DNA from: Bolinopsis microptera | Taxonomy: Eukaryota; Ctenophora; Tentaculata; Lobata; Bolinopsidae | Direction: 5' to 3' | NCBI RefSeq assembly: GCF_026151205.1 | Contig: NC_087080.1 | Location: forward strand, 13,339,337-13,403,336 | Length of the DNA stretch: 64,000 nucleotides | Shown here: positions 24,421 to 37,300 of the stretch, in pieces | Layout of the letters: every line of letters starts with the position of its first letter | Position numbering within the stretch: the first letter of the stretch is position 1 | Notes under the pieces: model-generated | Told to the model about the DNA's origin: nothing | The model's input: the letters and a program-made list of their open reading frames with translations, nothing else | Databases searched by the model: none | Position numbers and translations under genes: made by a program

Positions 24421-24590
24421 TCTTCTTTTGATTTGTCGGCGTCGACAGTAAGCCTTCCTTATGGTGGCTTTCACAACGCGTCCCCATTCTCCAACTCCTG
24501 CTGCCGGAGAGAGAGAGAGACTCCCAAATTATATACCATAAATATATTAAACATAGATATCGACAACAGACTCCGAGAGTCTTGAAGAAA
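24421..24590 (+). repeat. SINE-like repeat, first copy (3'-truncated)
   Basis: About 170 bp nearly identical to 25075-25240, starting TCTTCTTTTGATT and including GTCGGCGTCGACAGTAAGCC. Contains a (GA)n tract. The 3' half present in the second copy is missing. Confidence 0.7.
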
Positions 24591-24839
24591 CGGAATCATC
24601 ATCGGGGAAGGAAAGAGGCTAGACACCAACCGATTCCCCAGCAACTTAACGCCATGGAGGTACCGTGTAACCCCGCAACTCAAGCTGTTCCGGGACTACA
24701 CCCGCCCATTCCATCCCATACATGATGGCGCAAAGGTGGTTCAGCGAGAACTTTCCACCATTGTCCTCCTAAATGGACAGAGTGTGTCGCCGGCAGCTAC
24801 TATAAGCTACTTATAGCAGCTCTAGATGGAAACTCCCTA

Positions 24840-26740
24840 CATTCAGAAAACCATCACCGAAGGAAGTAGCTCAGTAGCTGCCCCACCATTCATAGCCATT
24901 ACCGAGTCAAGGCTTAAGAGTTACATCTCAGCCGTTGTGGTGCAGATATTAGACTACCAATCTTTTAAATTTGACAGACCAGAGAGAGCATGAGGAGGCT
25001 GCCTCCTTTATGTTCATGACCAGCTAGTGGTGACAGAAACCGACCATTACGAGGAGAGAAGCAATAACATGGTCTTCTTCTTTTGATTGGTCGGCGTCGA
25101 CAGTAAGCCTTCCTTACGGTGGCTTTCACAACGCGTCCCCATTCTTCAAATCCTGCTGCCGGAGAGAGACTCCCAAATTATATACCATAAATATGTTAAA
25201 CATAGATATCGACAACAGACTCTTAGAGTCTTGAAGTTCTGTTACCACCGCCCCTGGTGCAACCCCGCCGGGTTAACGACGGAGAGACAGGGACTTCCAG
25301 GGGAGGTCATGGCCTGCTACGTGCAACTCGTAGGAGTATATGCAATGTTCCTGTAACGTCACTGTAGACCGCTCCTAGCCTCTATCGTTCTTTTGAGTGT
25401 CCGATCCAAAACCAAATCCTAGGGTACACGAGACGTGGAAGCCTGTGAGCGTGTTAGAGTCCTAGCAATAACATGGTCATGTGCTATGTTAAGTAATGCA
25501 ACACAGTTTTTGCTACTGTCTACAGACCTCCCGGAGCAGAGACTACAGGCAGGAAGAACTTGCTAGACAGACTGCAAGCAAAAGTTCAGAAAGTTGGTTC
25601 GAATTGTTCAAGCTGACAGTGCTCCAGATAACATTGGAGTTCTCCCCAAAGAATAAGAGTGCAACTGAAATTGCCTAAAGAAAGAGAAGAGGAAATAAGC
25701 ACGTTTATGTTATGAAGAGAACACGAAGAAAGTGAAATGCTAAGATACGGGCACTACAGAAAATGAATCCTAGCGCGAGTCTTATCCCTACACTGAAAAT
25801 GGAGGTTTCCCTGCTTTGTTACTACATACAGGAAGGGACCCTTAGACTTAACAGGAAAGAACTCGGGCAGTCGACGCAATAAAAAAGATCCAGAAATATT
25901 TCTTCTCGTATGCCAAGCGTTTTCAGAAGACCAGACCAGATCTACGATCCCGATGTTGAGAGACGAGACAGGGGCATTAGTGGATGACCCTAGTATAATT
26001 TAGGCTGAGTTACTACCAAAAGGTATTTAGTAACCCTATGAATGCTGATATTGACGAATGTATGAGAAGCCAAGGATTACCTCAGGGACTATAATCTTGA
26101 TTGAACGAGCTAAGCTTCACTAAACAAGGTATCATTGAAGCACTAGGAGAACTGGATTCCTATTCTGCCGCACCTGACGGATAGATCCCTGCTAGGATAC
26201 TCACAGCCTGCAAAGAACAACTTGCAGACCCACTAACACTCCTCTGGTAGGAGATATATTCGGGGAATTCACCTCCGTTAACTATAGTGGAAGTAGCGTG
26301 GTATACTACTGTACTGCTACTCCTAACATCCGTGAAAGAGTGTCTTCATTTCGTATCATGGAATATGGATCTCACCAAGTTCTCTGACCACAAGCAAATT
26401 CAAATGCGGAAGTGTTGTCTCTAATGCAGATACGTTAACCGAATCTTTAGAAGATGCACCCCGAAAGCATAAATGGAACAGGTCTGAAAATGAAGCAACT
26501 CGACTCCGCTATATTACAGCTTAAAACACAACCCAGTTCGCAAGCCGAGTTGAAGGCATACTAGGAACCGAATGTCATGTCAGGAACCAAAGAAGACGTG
26601 AAATGCAAGTCAAGATATTGTCAAGATTCTCAATAATGTTGCTGACAAGGTAACCCCAAATGAAAAGCTTCCTGACACTCCAAATCAACTCGGGTTCTGC
26701 AAAGGGGCCCAAACAAATGACCACAAGCTAACTGGTTGAC
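24840..26740 (+). mobile_element. L2/CR1-like LINE remnant, heavily decayed
   Basis: Fragments of endonuclease (PPFIAITESRLKSYIS, GGCLLYVHDQLVVTE, YRPPG after the inserted SINE), a linker (KYFFSYAKRFQK) and RT-like pieces (LGELDSYSAAPDG) in several frames. It shows the same layout as the element at 21203, so a related family at an older stage of decay. No long open frame is left. Confidence 0.65.
25075..25463 (+). mobile_element. SINE-like element, 389 bp, inside the LINE endonuclease
   Basis: Flanked by a perfect 15-bp direct repeat AGCAATAACATGGTC (25060-25074 and 25464-25478). Joining the flanks restores the LINE reading (NNMVMCYV). The 5' 170 bp matches 24421-24590. I cannot show convincing pol III A and B boxes. 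Confidence 0.75.
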
Positions 26741-28397
26741 TGTGTCGAGACTCAAGACGCTACTGTGACTCAACTCTGCTAAATCAACAAATCAAGGCAT
26801 TTCAAACTTTGGGAGAATATGGGTACATTTACTAATCCCAAGTTTAAATGACTTTGATGAATATGTGCGAGCGGTCATAGCAAGCAAAGCTCTCGTTATG
26901 CCACAGCAACACCATTTGTTATAGTTATACTTATACCATTGAATTTGATTGTTATGTCTTAAAAGTTTTCCAAAGAATATGTCTATTTTATTTCTAATGT
27001 CAAAATTAAAGATGTAACATTCGAGTGCAGGCAGTGTTGACCATTGGTACGCCCCGGGAGGACTGTTCTGGTTGCCCATCTTATTTTACACTATATGTGT
27101 CAGACAAATGTGGATCCCATTCCTATATCAACTTTTAACTGTTAATAAAAAACTTACTGAAGAAAAGACTGTACGCAACAGCTCGGTAAATATTAGCGAT
27201 CTTCCATTGCATTCCCGCGGCAGATTTTTCCTTGGTATGACATTATAAATTACTCAATGCATCTTTGATCTTTTACCAAAAGTGGACGACAATCAACTGG
27301 AAGAATATCAGCGGGATCAACTATTGATCGAGCTTCATTATGGTTTACTTCTAATTAAATCCCATGGTGTTCTTTTCTTCTACCAAATAGTGTAAAATTG
27401 ATGCCTTTCTGTCGTCACTCAACGGGGTGCCGGGTGATGATTTCGTAACTTTCGGTTGATTGAATAGAACGCGTAATGCGTTTAGTTTAGAAACGATTGG
27501 GGCTAAATTCCCCCAAGGCTTATTGCACAATATAGCTCATGAAGTAAGTCCACTTTATATTAAGAAGAGTTGAATGAAATAAAGGATATACTCAAACTTA
27601 TAGCTCGCAGCAAGCAATATTTAAGGAATCCTTTGTAGTGAGAATGATTTAACCAAGGTATATTCTATTTGTACTGTATGATCCAGTTAATAATGATAAC
27701 TGTTACCAATGAGGAATGTCGGGACACTAAACGAGATCATAGACATAGTTTTAAATATTCGCCGAAGGCAACACGTAATATATAATATAGGCCTCCAGCT
27801 CGCGATTTTTGAGATTCAACTTTCAAGCAAGCTGAATTAGCTGTTGTTGTTGAGATTCAAAGTTTACAAAAGAAACCCGTAGTATAATAAGTGGAATGAC
27901 TTTATAGCATATGTTCTATCAATCATAAATAAACAAGATTCCAATGACAAAAGATTAAAAAAGTTAAAATACTGGCAGAATGTCAATAATATAACAAATG
28001 TATAATTAGCTTAGTAGGAAAGGTTAAAAAGGAAATCCCAATGTGATGGACAATGAAAACTAAATTTACTAATTTATCAACTACCTATAACATAATATTA
28101 TCTTAATGTCCGATTTTGAAAATTGTTTCCTAGTAATTTCAGAAGAATAAGAAATAAATTTAAAGCATTGAGCGGTGTTGGAAATATCTGGCCCTCCGAC
28201 AAATATTATTGACTTAATGTGTTAGATGGTACTTCGACTATTGTGTCCTTCATATCATTAAATTCACTGTAGGTTGAAGATGGAAGAAAACAGTTATATT
28301 CAGTACCCTATCACAAACTAACCCACGAGCATGAGTCGCTCACCGCTTTTACAAATTATCTGATTCATTTGATTCTATATTGGTCCCTTCAGACAAC
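26741..28397. other. Intergenic region 3' of EHMT
   Basis: AT-rich. No gene recognised. A 95-codon open stretch on the - strand at 26792-27079 has no motif and is not annotated. Confidence 0.4.
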
Positions 28398-31374
28398 CTA
28401 CTCTACGATCTCAATATCTGAGTTCTCACTGTCGGGCTCGCCAGAAACCTCTTTCTGAGCCAGCAGGCTGATGCAGTTGGGAGCTCCGCAACAACATTTG
28501 AGAACTTCTTTTTTGATGTCCCAGAACGAGTCTCCATAGTAGAATCTGAAAAATATTTGTTTATAAAGGAGCATAATAAGGGCAGTAAAGAAGCATAATA
28601 ATAATTTGGTTAAACGGAGTAGTTCACATGATCAAGAAAACTTGGAAATTAAGGATAGAGTATTTCTAAAATTAGGATTACTGTAACGATTCGTAATCAA
28701 CCGTAAATCTTTAAAAAACGCCTCTCAATTCTCAGATCAGTAACTCACGTGAGCTCCTCGTAAGGTTCCACTTCTTTAGTAGTAAAGAAAGCTATCCTGG
28801 GGAATCTTAGATCGTGATGGTCTACAAACACCTTCACTGGAACACAGTTCGGCTCACAAGAGGAGTTGATGAACCGGGAGATGTTGCCATAGTGACATGC
28901 ATCTATAGAACCAATTGTCTTGTTGTCGTTGTTTATCGAGTTTATACTCTGAAATTTTTCAATTAAATTCAGTTTCCAATTGAAAGTAAACTTGATAGAA
29001 TCGTGAGTAAAATATTTTTAGTGGTGTCAGATCATCTAAAATATCAACAGAATGAGCTCGAGAAATTATCACCCAGATCGCTCGATAGAACTATGAACGA
29101 TAAAGGTCCTCAAGTGTTCTGTACTCACCACAACAGTTAAATCGAAAAGGTAGGTATCGTTCAGCCTCCTATCAGCGTCACTATCTGATATTATCTCCCC
29201 AATATACTCGCAGATGAAGGATCCTTTCATTAAACGTTTCGGGCTTCTTACTCCCCAACCCTTACCTGAAAACCAAGTTTCATAACGCATGAATATTGGG
29301 GGGGGGGGGGGGGGCCAACCATATTAAAGTATATTAAAATGTAGGATTTTTCCCGATTTTGACCCGGGGATATACTTTAATATACTTTAATATACTTTAA
29401 TATACTTTAATATATCCCTATCTCCTTGGAGGCCTACTTCAAAAATTGTTGCCCAAAATAAGCTTGAAATGCAATTCTTAATCTATTCCAAAAAGTTTTT
29501 CCCAATTTTCCCAATTTTGTTCATGGAGGTCTTTTTACTTAGTATCCACTATATTCAACAAACACTGAGTTATATCCTTCACATAGAGTTAGTCTCATTG
29601 AAAAATATTGAAGCTTTATCGAATTTGGTCAAAAGCGAATTTGGGCAAAAGCGTATGCCCAAATATGGGCATATTTTTTAAAGCTCATAGCTCAGCCAAT
29701 TTTTGACCAATCTGGATGGAAATTCATGTACTAGTCCTAAAACAGGCTTATCTTGCGAATCTGAGTGAAAAATATAGTTCATCATGTAAATCTTAACGAA
29801 GAATATAAATCTTCTAATTGTAGGTATATTAAAGTATATTAAAATGTAGGATTTTTTCCGATTTTGACCCGGGGATATACTTTAATATACTTTAATATGG
29901 TTGCCCCCCCCCCCCCCCCCCCCCCAATATTTTAACAGAATGAAAATAATGCATAAGAGCATACAGAATTGCCTCAGCCATGTAACAGTGACATCGTGAT
30001 TTTTTACCTACGCTTTTATAAGATTCATGAATGCAGTATATAATATCTTACTATATATAAAGCGAGACGATATATATATATATTTATCTGTGCCATTTTA
30101 CTGACACCACGGCATCAACTTTAACGCGAATTTCTGCAAAAACCGTAAAAGATATACAACTGAAACTTTTTTGACTGGGTCAAATGCTTTAATGGCCTCC
30201 AAATCAGCAAAAAAAAAAAAAAATAGGCCAAGAAATAGGAGTTTTAGAGCCCAAAATTTGGTACCCCAAGTGGTGTCAAAAACGCGAATTAAATAGGTAA
30301 TAATTGTTTTAGTCTCTTGAGTCTTGACACCATTTTAGGGTTAGACGGGTTCCTGCTAGTATCTTATAACTGACCGTTAGTCCTGAAGAGTTGTAAGGGA
30401 TTTGACAGCCCCTTCTGTATAACTCTGTTTCTGCACTGATTAACCCAGCATCTACACCGCTGGTTACACTCGAATATCACAATATCGTTGTACTGTTCGC
30501 TTATCTCTGTGTTCAACCGACCGTCCTGAAAAGTTATCGTAGTTCGTTAGGATTTGTAATTCGTCACGAAAAGGCAGGGTTCGACAGACTCTAGGACTAT
30601 TCTGGACAGCCCAGGAGACTATTAAACGTTGTTTCTAGCTTTCTAAGTCGTTACCTTGTTGTAAACACATTTGCCGCCAGTAGTAAGGAAGAAGCAGGAG
30701 CAGGGAGCCCCAGGTCTACAATGGTTCTCACATACGCACGACTGAAAAGGTGGTTGTAAAGAAAGTTAGAGTTACATCCGAAGGGGCTGCAATCATAAAA
30801 CTATTTCTTTGTAATTACAATATCAATGCAGAAAAGTGAGATCAACTTAGTAAATTACCTTGACTACATTCATGTTCCTGTTGATACAAAGATAGGAACT
30901 CTCGAAACTCTCCTTTACGTACACGAAATCTAGTGGAGCAGCCACGTCGTCCATTTCGTTTATGCAGGGGATCGGTATCTTTTCCTTACCACAGGTGATA
31001 TCACTGGAATAGAAGAAATAATTCAGGGAAAACGTATTGAAATACTACCCAGAATCTAGAAAAGTATACACTAGATTTGATCAAACCCGAATTGGAAACA
31101 TGAGTACTTCTTTATCAGCATGGAGGGCTCTGCAAACTAGAGTCGAATACACCACAAGTAAATAGATCAAACTATATGATGTAACTAAATTGTTTGATAT
31201 TTTAATATATTAAAGATGCTATATTTAATGATAACGACGTCTGACGATATATTTAAATATATTTCCTGACCTGTGCAATACGGTATTTTTCTGAGGTTTG
31301 GGCGAAGTAAAGTTCCGAGAATCTCTTTCTTTTTCCAGTTTCTGAATTAACTGTACTATTTCCGGTGAAGCATC
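28398..31374 (-). CDS. EHMT: EHMT exons: pre-SET, SET, post-SET
   Basis: Exons 31374-31271, 31003-30859, 30741-30655, 30525-30375, 29265-29129, 28948-28749 and 28545-28398. The linker has [15 protein letters not shown]. The pre-SET zinc cysteines are CVCENHC, CSC, C, then [18 protein letters not shown] reads [40 protein letters not shown] and [13 protein letters not shown], and post-[11 protein letters not shown]. The final residues are acidic and end at TAG 28398-28400. Catalytic tyrosine and cofactor motifs are present. Oddities: one extra residue in CRCWVNQC relative to the mammalian spacing I remember, and FYYG where mammals have FDYG. Confidence 0.93.
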
Positions 31375-34300
31375 CTGAAAAATACATTTAACAGACTTAA
31401 CTTGACGCTATTGTATCAAGAGTTATTTATGCTTTCACAGCAAACAAAAACAGTGAAACTTAACCACTTTTCACGATTGGCGGGACGAGTTTTGACTGTT
31501 ATTATATGTTTGCGCTATGATCTCATATGAGATGTCGTGCGCGCGGGTTCCTAGCTTTCATAGGTAAACAGTCTTCGCGTCTTCCTGATATGTGATTTTA
31601 TGGTAACATTCTTTTTGTTTTTGCCTCTTTCAGGGCCGTAACTATTATTTCACCAGATTTTGCACGCTCTTCGAGACCGTTGCCATGAGAACACATCGAT
31701 GTTGATGAATTTTGCATTCAGCACGTGCAACTTCAGTAGACAATATCAAAATCTCTATTTCGTTTAAATCATACCACAAGAAAGTAAAGGACAGAAACAA
31801 AGGAAAGGAAGAAGGAAAAATGGCGTACCGGATGCTCAATAACTTGAACATCCTGAACGAAAACATGAGATGCAGGGCACCAACTAACAGCCCTGTGCCA
31901 GTTACATCCAGACTGGTCAGGATTGCATTCACAGCACAAAAGCCGCCCAGACCACGCGCAGCCGACCCACGAAGACGACAGAAGCCTGAAATGGGCCTAT
32001 CAGAAGGGCTTCGGACGGTCAGACCTAAAACCGCCCACCCAAAGAAACGGCGAAGTCTGGTGAATGGTAGCCCAATAAACCCGTCTCCGAAATGGAAAGG
32101 TGGTAGGCCTAAGGCAGCCCACCACATGAACCATCCTATGTTCATTCCGGGAAGGGAGGAAAGTAGTGATGAGGAGAAATTCTCAGAAGTTCCCTTCGAG
32201 GAACTGACAAAAAACCAGGAACGAGGATCGTTTGTGCCAGGTACTTAAAAAGTGCTGTATTATCTTCGTTTTTTCATGTTGCAATTATTGTATTCTAAAA
32301 TTCAATAACTGTAGTTTTTGAGATTCTAAACGGGATTTTGTACACACTGAACACTGAACTATTTCATAATTTCAGAGTCCCCCTTCTCTGATGAAGGAGA
32401 AGCTATCAAGGAACTGGAAATGGTAATGAGGTTGAGTCCTGGTTCAGGGATGTCTGAATCAACGACTTCCAAACGACCTCTTAACCGCTTACGGTAAACA
32501 AATTGTAATCTTAAAAGCCTATATAGATATTATAGGGCCATAACTTAAACGTCACCGTTTACATTTACTGTTGAATAATCTGTGATATTTAACGAATTAT
32601 AAATGCAATGTTTTATTGCTGCAGTGAACGAATTCATTTCAATTAATATGTTAGCGAAAATTAGTACTGTGCCATTAAGTAACTCTAGCTGATGTGAAAA
32701 CTATTGCAGGCAATTTCAACTTCCAGGTGCCGTTTTTGATACAGATTCGGAGGAGGAAATTGTGGAGCAAAAGAAGGCTCAAATTCTGAATACAGAATCC
32801 TTTTCCAACACAAGAAAGGGCAACAGATGCTGCAGAATACGCAGAAGAGGAAGAGCTATCATATCTTCTTTGAGAAGGACGTTACTCAGTGTCACACAGA
32901 AGGTCCTGTGTCTCAATTAAACGAGACTAATTTGTGCTCTGCCTATGGCCATTCACATGTCGGTCAGATTCTTCAGTACCCCCAGATTTCAGTGTTTCTT
33001 CGTTTCGGTCACTGGACTTCTACAAAGCAGATTATGTCAAAATCGATCATCTCCTTGATTCTGTTAATTGGAGTGAACTATGGGAAATTTGTGATCCTGA
33101 AGAATTTCCTGAACTGTTGAACTTTGTCCTTCTTCAGATATGTGAGATGGGGTGCCCAAGAAAAAGGCATCTAGCAAAAGGCGGGGTTCACCGGTTAGTA
33201 AATTGTCTCGCAAGAAACGCAAATCAGAACTTCGGTTGCAATTGGCTGAACAAAATCCAGTCGCTACAACAGCTTACTTGGAGTCACTTAGAAACAAGAT
33301 TTCGAGTTTTTACGCTGACATGCGAGACGCTATAAACCACGACCTTAACTACCGTGAACAACAGGCGGTAGATAAAGTGCACAGCAATCCAAAATATTTC
33401 TACAGCTATGCTAAAAAGTTCTCTAAGCAGAAACGCAGTATTCCAATGCTTTTCAATGAAGCCAAAAGAACAAAAGAAGTGATTGCCAACATCCTCCAGC
33501 GTATTCAGTGACCATTCAGCCACTAACGTCAATGATGCATTATTTCAGTCACCATCCCTACAGAAGCCATTCATTGATGACATGTTGACATTCTCGGTTG
33601 CTGATATAATTGAGGCTATTGATGTAATTAAGCCGGGTGCCGCTGCTGGGCCTGACGATCTTCCAGTCCTGCTTCTGAAGAAATGCAAGGAAGTACTCTC
33701 CAAACTTATACACATGATTTGGCAGCATTCTATGTTTACAGGCACAGTACCGAAGTTCCACAAGACATCAAACATTGCTTCACTTCACAAGAAGGGCAGC
33801 CAAAAGTTACTTTAGAACGCTTTCTGACCTCCTTAACGAAGCTACTGTGAACATCCCACACACACACAGCGTGGGCTGATGATATAGTAATACTTTCTCT
33901 AGAGTCAATCCAAAAGTCTCCCGTGCTTACCAAGCTTATAAATTAAGTGGACCTCTTGAAAGTTTAAATGGGTAAGTAGTAAGCCAAAGCTGTAACCACC
34001 ATAGCGACTTACCCACGATTTCTCTAAAGCTATCAGAGGATTTCGAAAGTCAATTCTCCTGTTTCCCACATCAGAGATGGAGAAGTTCGACTGCACACTG
34101 ACCCCAAGGAAAAGGCCCAGCTCCTCCAGGCCTAATTTGTAAAAGTGTTTAGTGACCCCGATAAAGCCTCCATTGACAGCGACATCTGTGCGACAGTGAC
34201 ATCTGTCCGACTCAGGGTATCAGAAAAAACGACATCTGTCCGATTGTGATCTGATTTCAATACGACACATTTCCATACAAACTGCTTTAAAGCCATCAAG

Positions 34301-37300
34301 GAACTTCTAAATTATGGGTTTCGAGCAGGAGAGCATTGAATGGAATCCGTGATGCCAACCTTCTGCGATATTGGATGAGGGAGGAATCATCATCTGTGCG
34401 GCTTCGTGTGGGGAGCGATGTTAGGATTGGTGGTTGATGTCCCGATCCAAGTACGTTTTCGTAGTATGAAGCAAACTCAGCCATGTCTTCAACCAGAAGC
34501 CTTTCTTTTCAAGTTCTGTTTGCTGACATGGACGTTGTTTCACCACGGTAGATATGCGGGCTCTGGAACCCTTCCGGAAATCCGAACATTTCCAGTAGGT
34601 GGTGTCGTCCCCTCGTTTGTCGAAGACGTATCGGAAGCCATTCAGGACAGAGTTTTCCGAGCCTTGTTTGTGTCCAGGGATAAACTGAAGATTGGTTGCC
34701 ATTGTGCCATAATGGCATTGTGGATTGCGATAACTGATCTCAATACCGCTGTCCGGCTGTCCTATATGTACTGAGTACTCATGTAGGCTGTGTCCTGTGA
34801 TATGATAAACAGGTTGTTAGTGTACGGCTAGCACGATCATGTCCTCAACTAGTCAATCACGTATCGATGGATCAGATCTCAATGGATCACATCAGCATTA
34901 GAACAATGGGAGCAACGTCACAAGATTACCCGTGAGCTTGTGAAATACGAATGTGAACCGAAATTACAATATGAACCGAAATTCGGACAGATGTCGCCAA
35001 AAACGACTCCTTTCCGACATCGACATCTGTCCGATATCCCTAATTCGGCTGTCGGACAGATGTCGCCAATCCCATTGAGGAACGCCTACTAAACCCGGTA
35101 CCATCAAAGGAGCTTATTCCGATGCAGTTATCAGCAAATGATATCTCAGAAAGCATCAAAGAACTGGACCCGTACTCATCAACTCCTGATGAAGATATTT
35201 CTACTAGGATCCTGACCAAGTGTAGAGAGACATTGTCTGAGCCTATATTTCTACTTTGGCAAGATTCTCTCCTAGCATGAAACCGCAGGTTATTACTCCT
35301 GTCTGCAAGAAGGGTGATCGCAGAGAGGCTGTCAACTATAGCCCAGTTTCTATAACTTCCCATTATGAAGATCGTTGAAAGGAACAGAGTCATCCTTTTA
35401 ACTGGCAATTAGTGGGATGACACAAAGTACAGTGTTCGGACCGATTCTGTTCAACCTCTACTTCGATGACCAACTGGAGACATTTCTCTGTGGGGAGGTC
35501 ACACAATGTGATGGCCCTGTTAAAGCTTACCGTTCCTCAACATAGGTGACATAGGTAGGTGAATATACCACCATTTTTAGTGAAGAAGAAACAAATTAAA
35601 GTTTAATCTAAAAAATCTACCGAATCTCAACATAGGTGACATAGGTATGTGGATATACCAGAATTTTTAGTGAAGAAGAAACAAGTTAAAGTTTAATCTA
35701 AAAAAGATAAACAAGAGTTATGCCAGAACCTCATTTACAAATGACTGTTTTTCAGAGAACTCTCCAAACAAGGTTGGTAGACCACCTAGAGCGGAATAAA
35801 ATCTTGCCCGACAAACAACACGGTTTGAGAATTGTAGCTGCCAGAGTATGTTGATTCGGTTCTCAAAGAACTCAACAGTGGAAAAGAAATTGATGTCATA
35901 TATCTTGATTATTGCAAGGCATTTGAAAAAAATCCTGCTAGAAAAGACACAGAAGTATGGAATAGGTGGCAAAGTCTTCACTTGGATGAAGAACTGACGG
36001 GGCGAGAAAAAAGCAGTCACCGTAGAAGGACACAAGTCCAGACTCGAGGATGTAGAAAGTGGAGTACCATAAGGAACCGTCAATGGTCCTGTATTATACT
36101 TCATGATCTATGTGATCGACCGAGCAATACAAATCCGAAATTCTTTACAACTGGCCTTCGTAAACAACACGAAGCTCATGAAGGCAATAATATCCATGAT
36201 CTGCTGTACACTACTTCAGATCGACTTTGGTCATGTGCTCGAGTGGTCCAAAGTTAACAGTATGGTCCTGCAAGAGAATAAGCTTGAGGTGATCAATTAC
36301 TGCCTCAACCACGGATTGCCAGCCGACCTTCGACAATTATACGTCACACCAAGTGGCGTTGAAATAAAGCCAAAGGATGCTGTTCGTGAACCCCTCACGT
36401 TTGTCAGGTCACTGCTGGCGCAAGGAAAATGGCCATGTAAAGGCCGATCACCACTACAAATGATCACACTTTTTAAGTCAATGGTCAGGAGCAAACTGGA
36501 ATACTGCTGTCCAGTTTGGGTGACATACAAGCGATTGAGAACATCCAGCAGCAGTTCACCCGAAAGATATTACAAGGACTACTGCTCTACTGGGATCGGC
36601 TAAAAAAGCTACGCTTGATGTCCTCTCAAAGGAGACGTGAGAAATATTCATTGGGGTGCGAGCCTATGTGCGAACACTGAACCACAAGGCTCAAAAATCT
36701 GTGGCAACCAAATATGAAAGCTCATTTGGATTCAGGGCACCGCGCCTCTGGAATCCAACCACCAGGGAACCCTTCACCTCAACTGTAACTCCAACATGAC
36801 TCTCAGTACATCCTGCCAGTTCAACTCCTCCTTCCATTCAGCTCCGTCAGCAACATGAGGTATATCCATTACTAATATCACTAATATGAGTAGTATTTTG
36901 TAAGATCTACTGTTTCCTGTGACGGTCTTTTACATTGAACCGGTTTATTTCTGCGGTTCAAATTCCTCCAGTAAAGGTGGATAATGTAAGGCATCTGTCA
37001 CAATCCTAACATTTAACTATCTTTCCAGTTTCTCAACCCCAGCCAGAGACGGAAACAGTAACTACCACTTGGTAACTACCATCTGATAAAAAGTCTCAGA
37101 CCTGAACAACCTGTCTGAGTACCTGAAGGAATACGAGGAGAAGTGGCAGAGTGGCTGCCACAGTGTCACGTGATAGTTCATGGAAACATGCTACAGTGGT
37201 CAAGTGAATTCCTGATGAACCTCCTCAACACAGTGGTCGTTGAAGGAACAAAGTCATCCTTCCAACTAGAACTGGTGATAAGTGGGATGACTAGGAAAGA

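Larger units (their letters stand above)
33152..36840 (+). mobile_element. L2/CR1-like LINE remnant, fragmented
   Basis: Linker region [20 protein letters not shown] (33152-33511); an RT N-terminal piece [20 protein letters not shown] with [20 protein letters not shown] (33483-33815); a second linker/RT piece SDPDKASI continuing after an insertion as [12 protein letters not shown] and DPYSSTPDE (34141 and 35079 on); the GLPQG-like [21 protein letters not shown] (about 35400) and a C-terminal [10 protein letters not shown] (36490). Many frame changes, and at least two elements may be joined. Dead. Confidence 0.75.

Noticed and set aside
26792..27079. 95-codon - strand frame MGNQNSPPGAYQ
   Set aside because: No recognisable domain; lies at the edge of LINE debris.
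30050..30370. Helitron reading of the repeat ending CTAG
   Set aside because: A CTAG-type end alone is not enough; no 5' TC end, hairpin or Rep/helicase seen.
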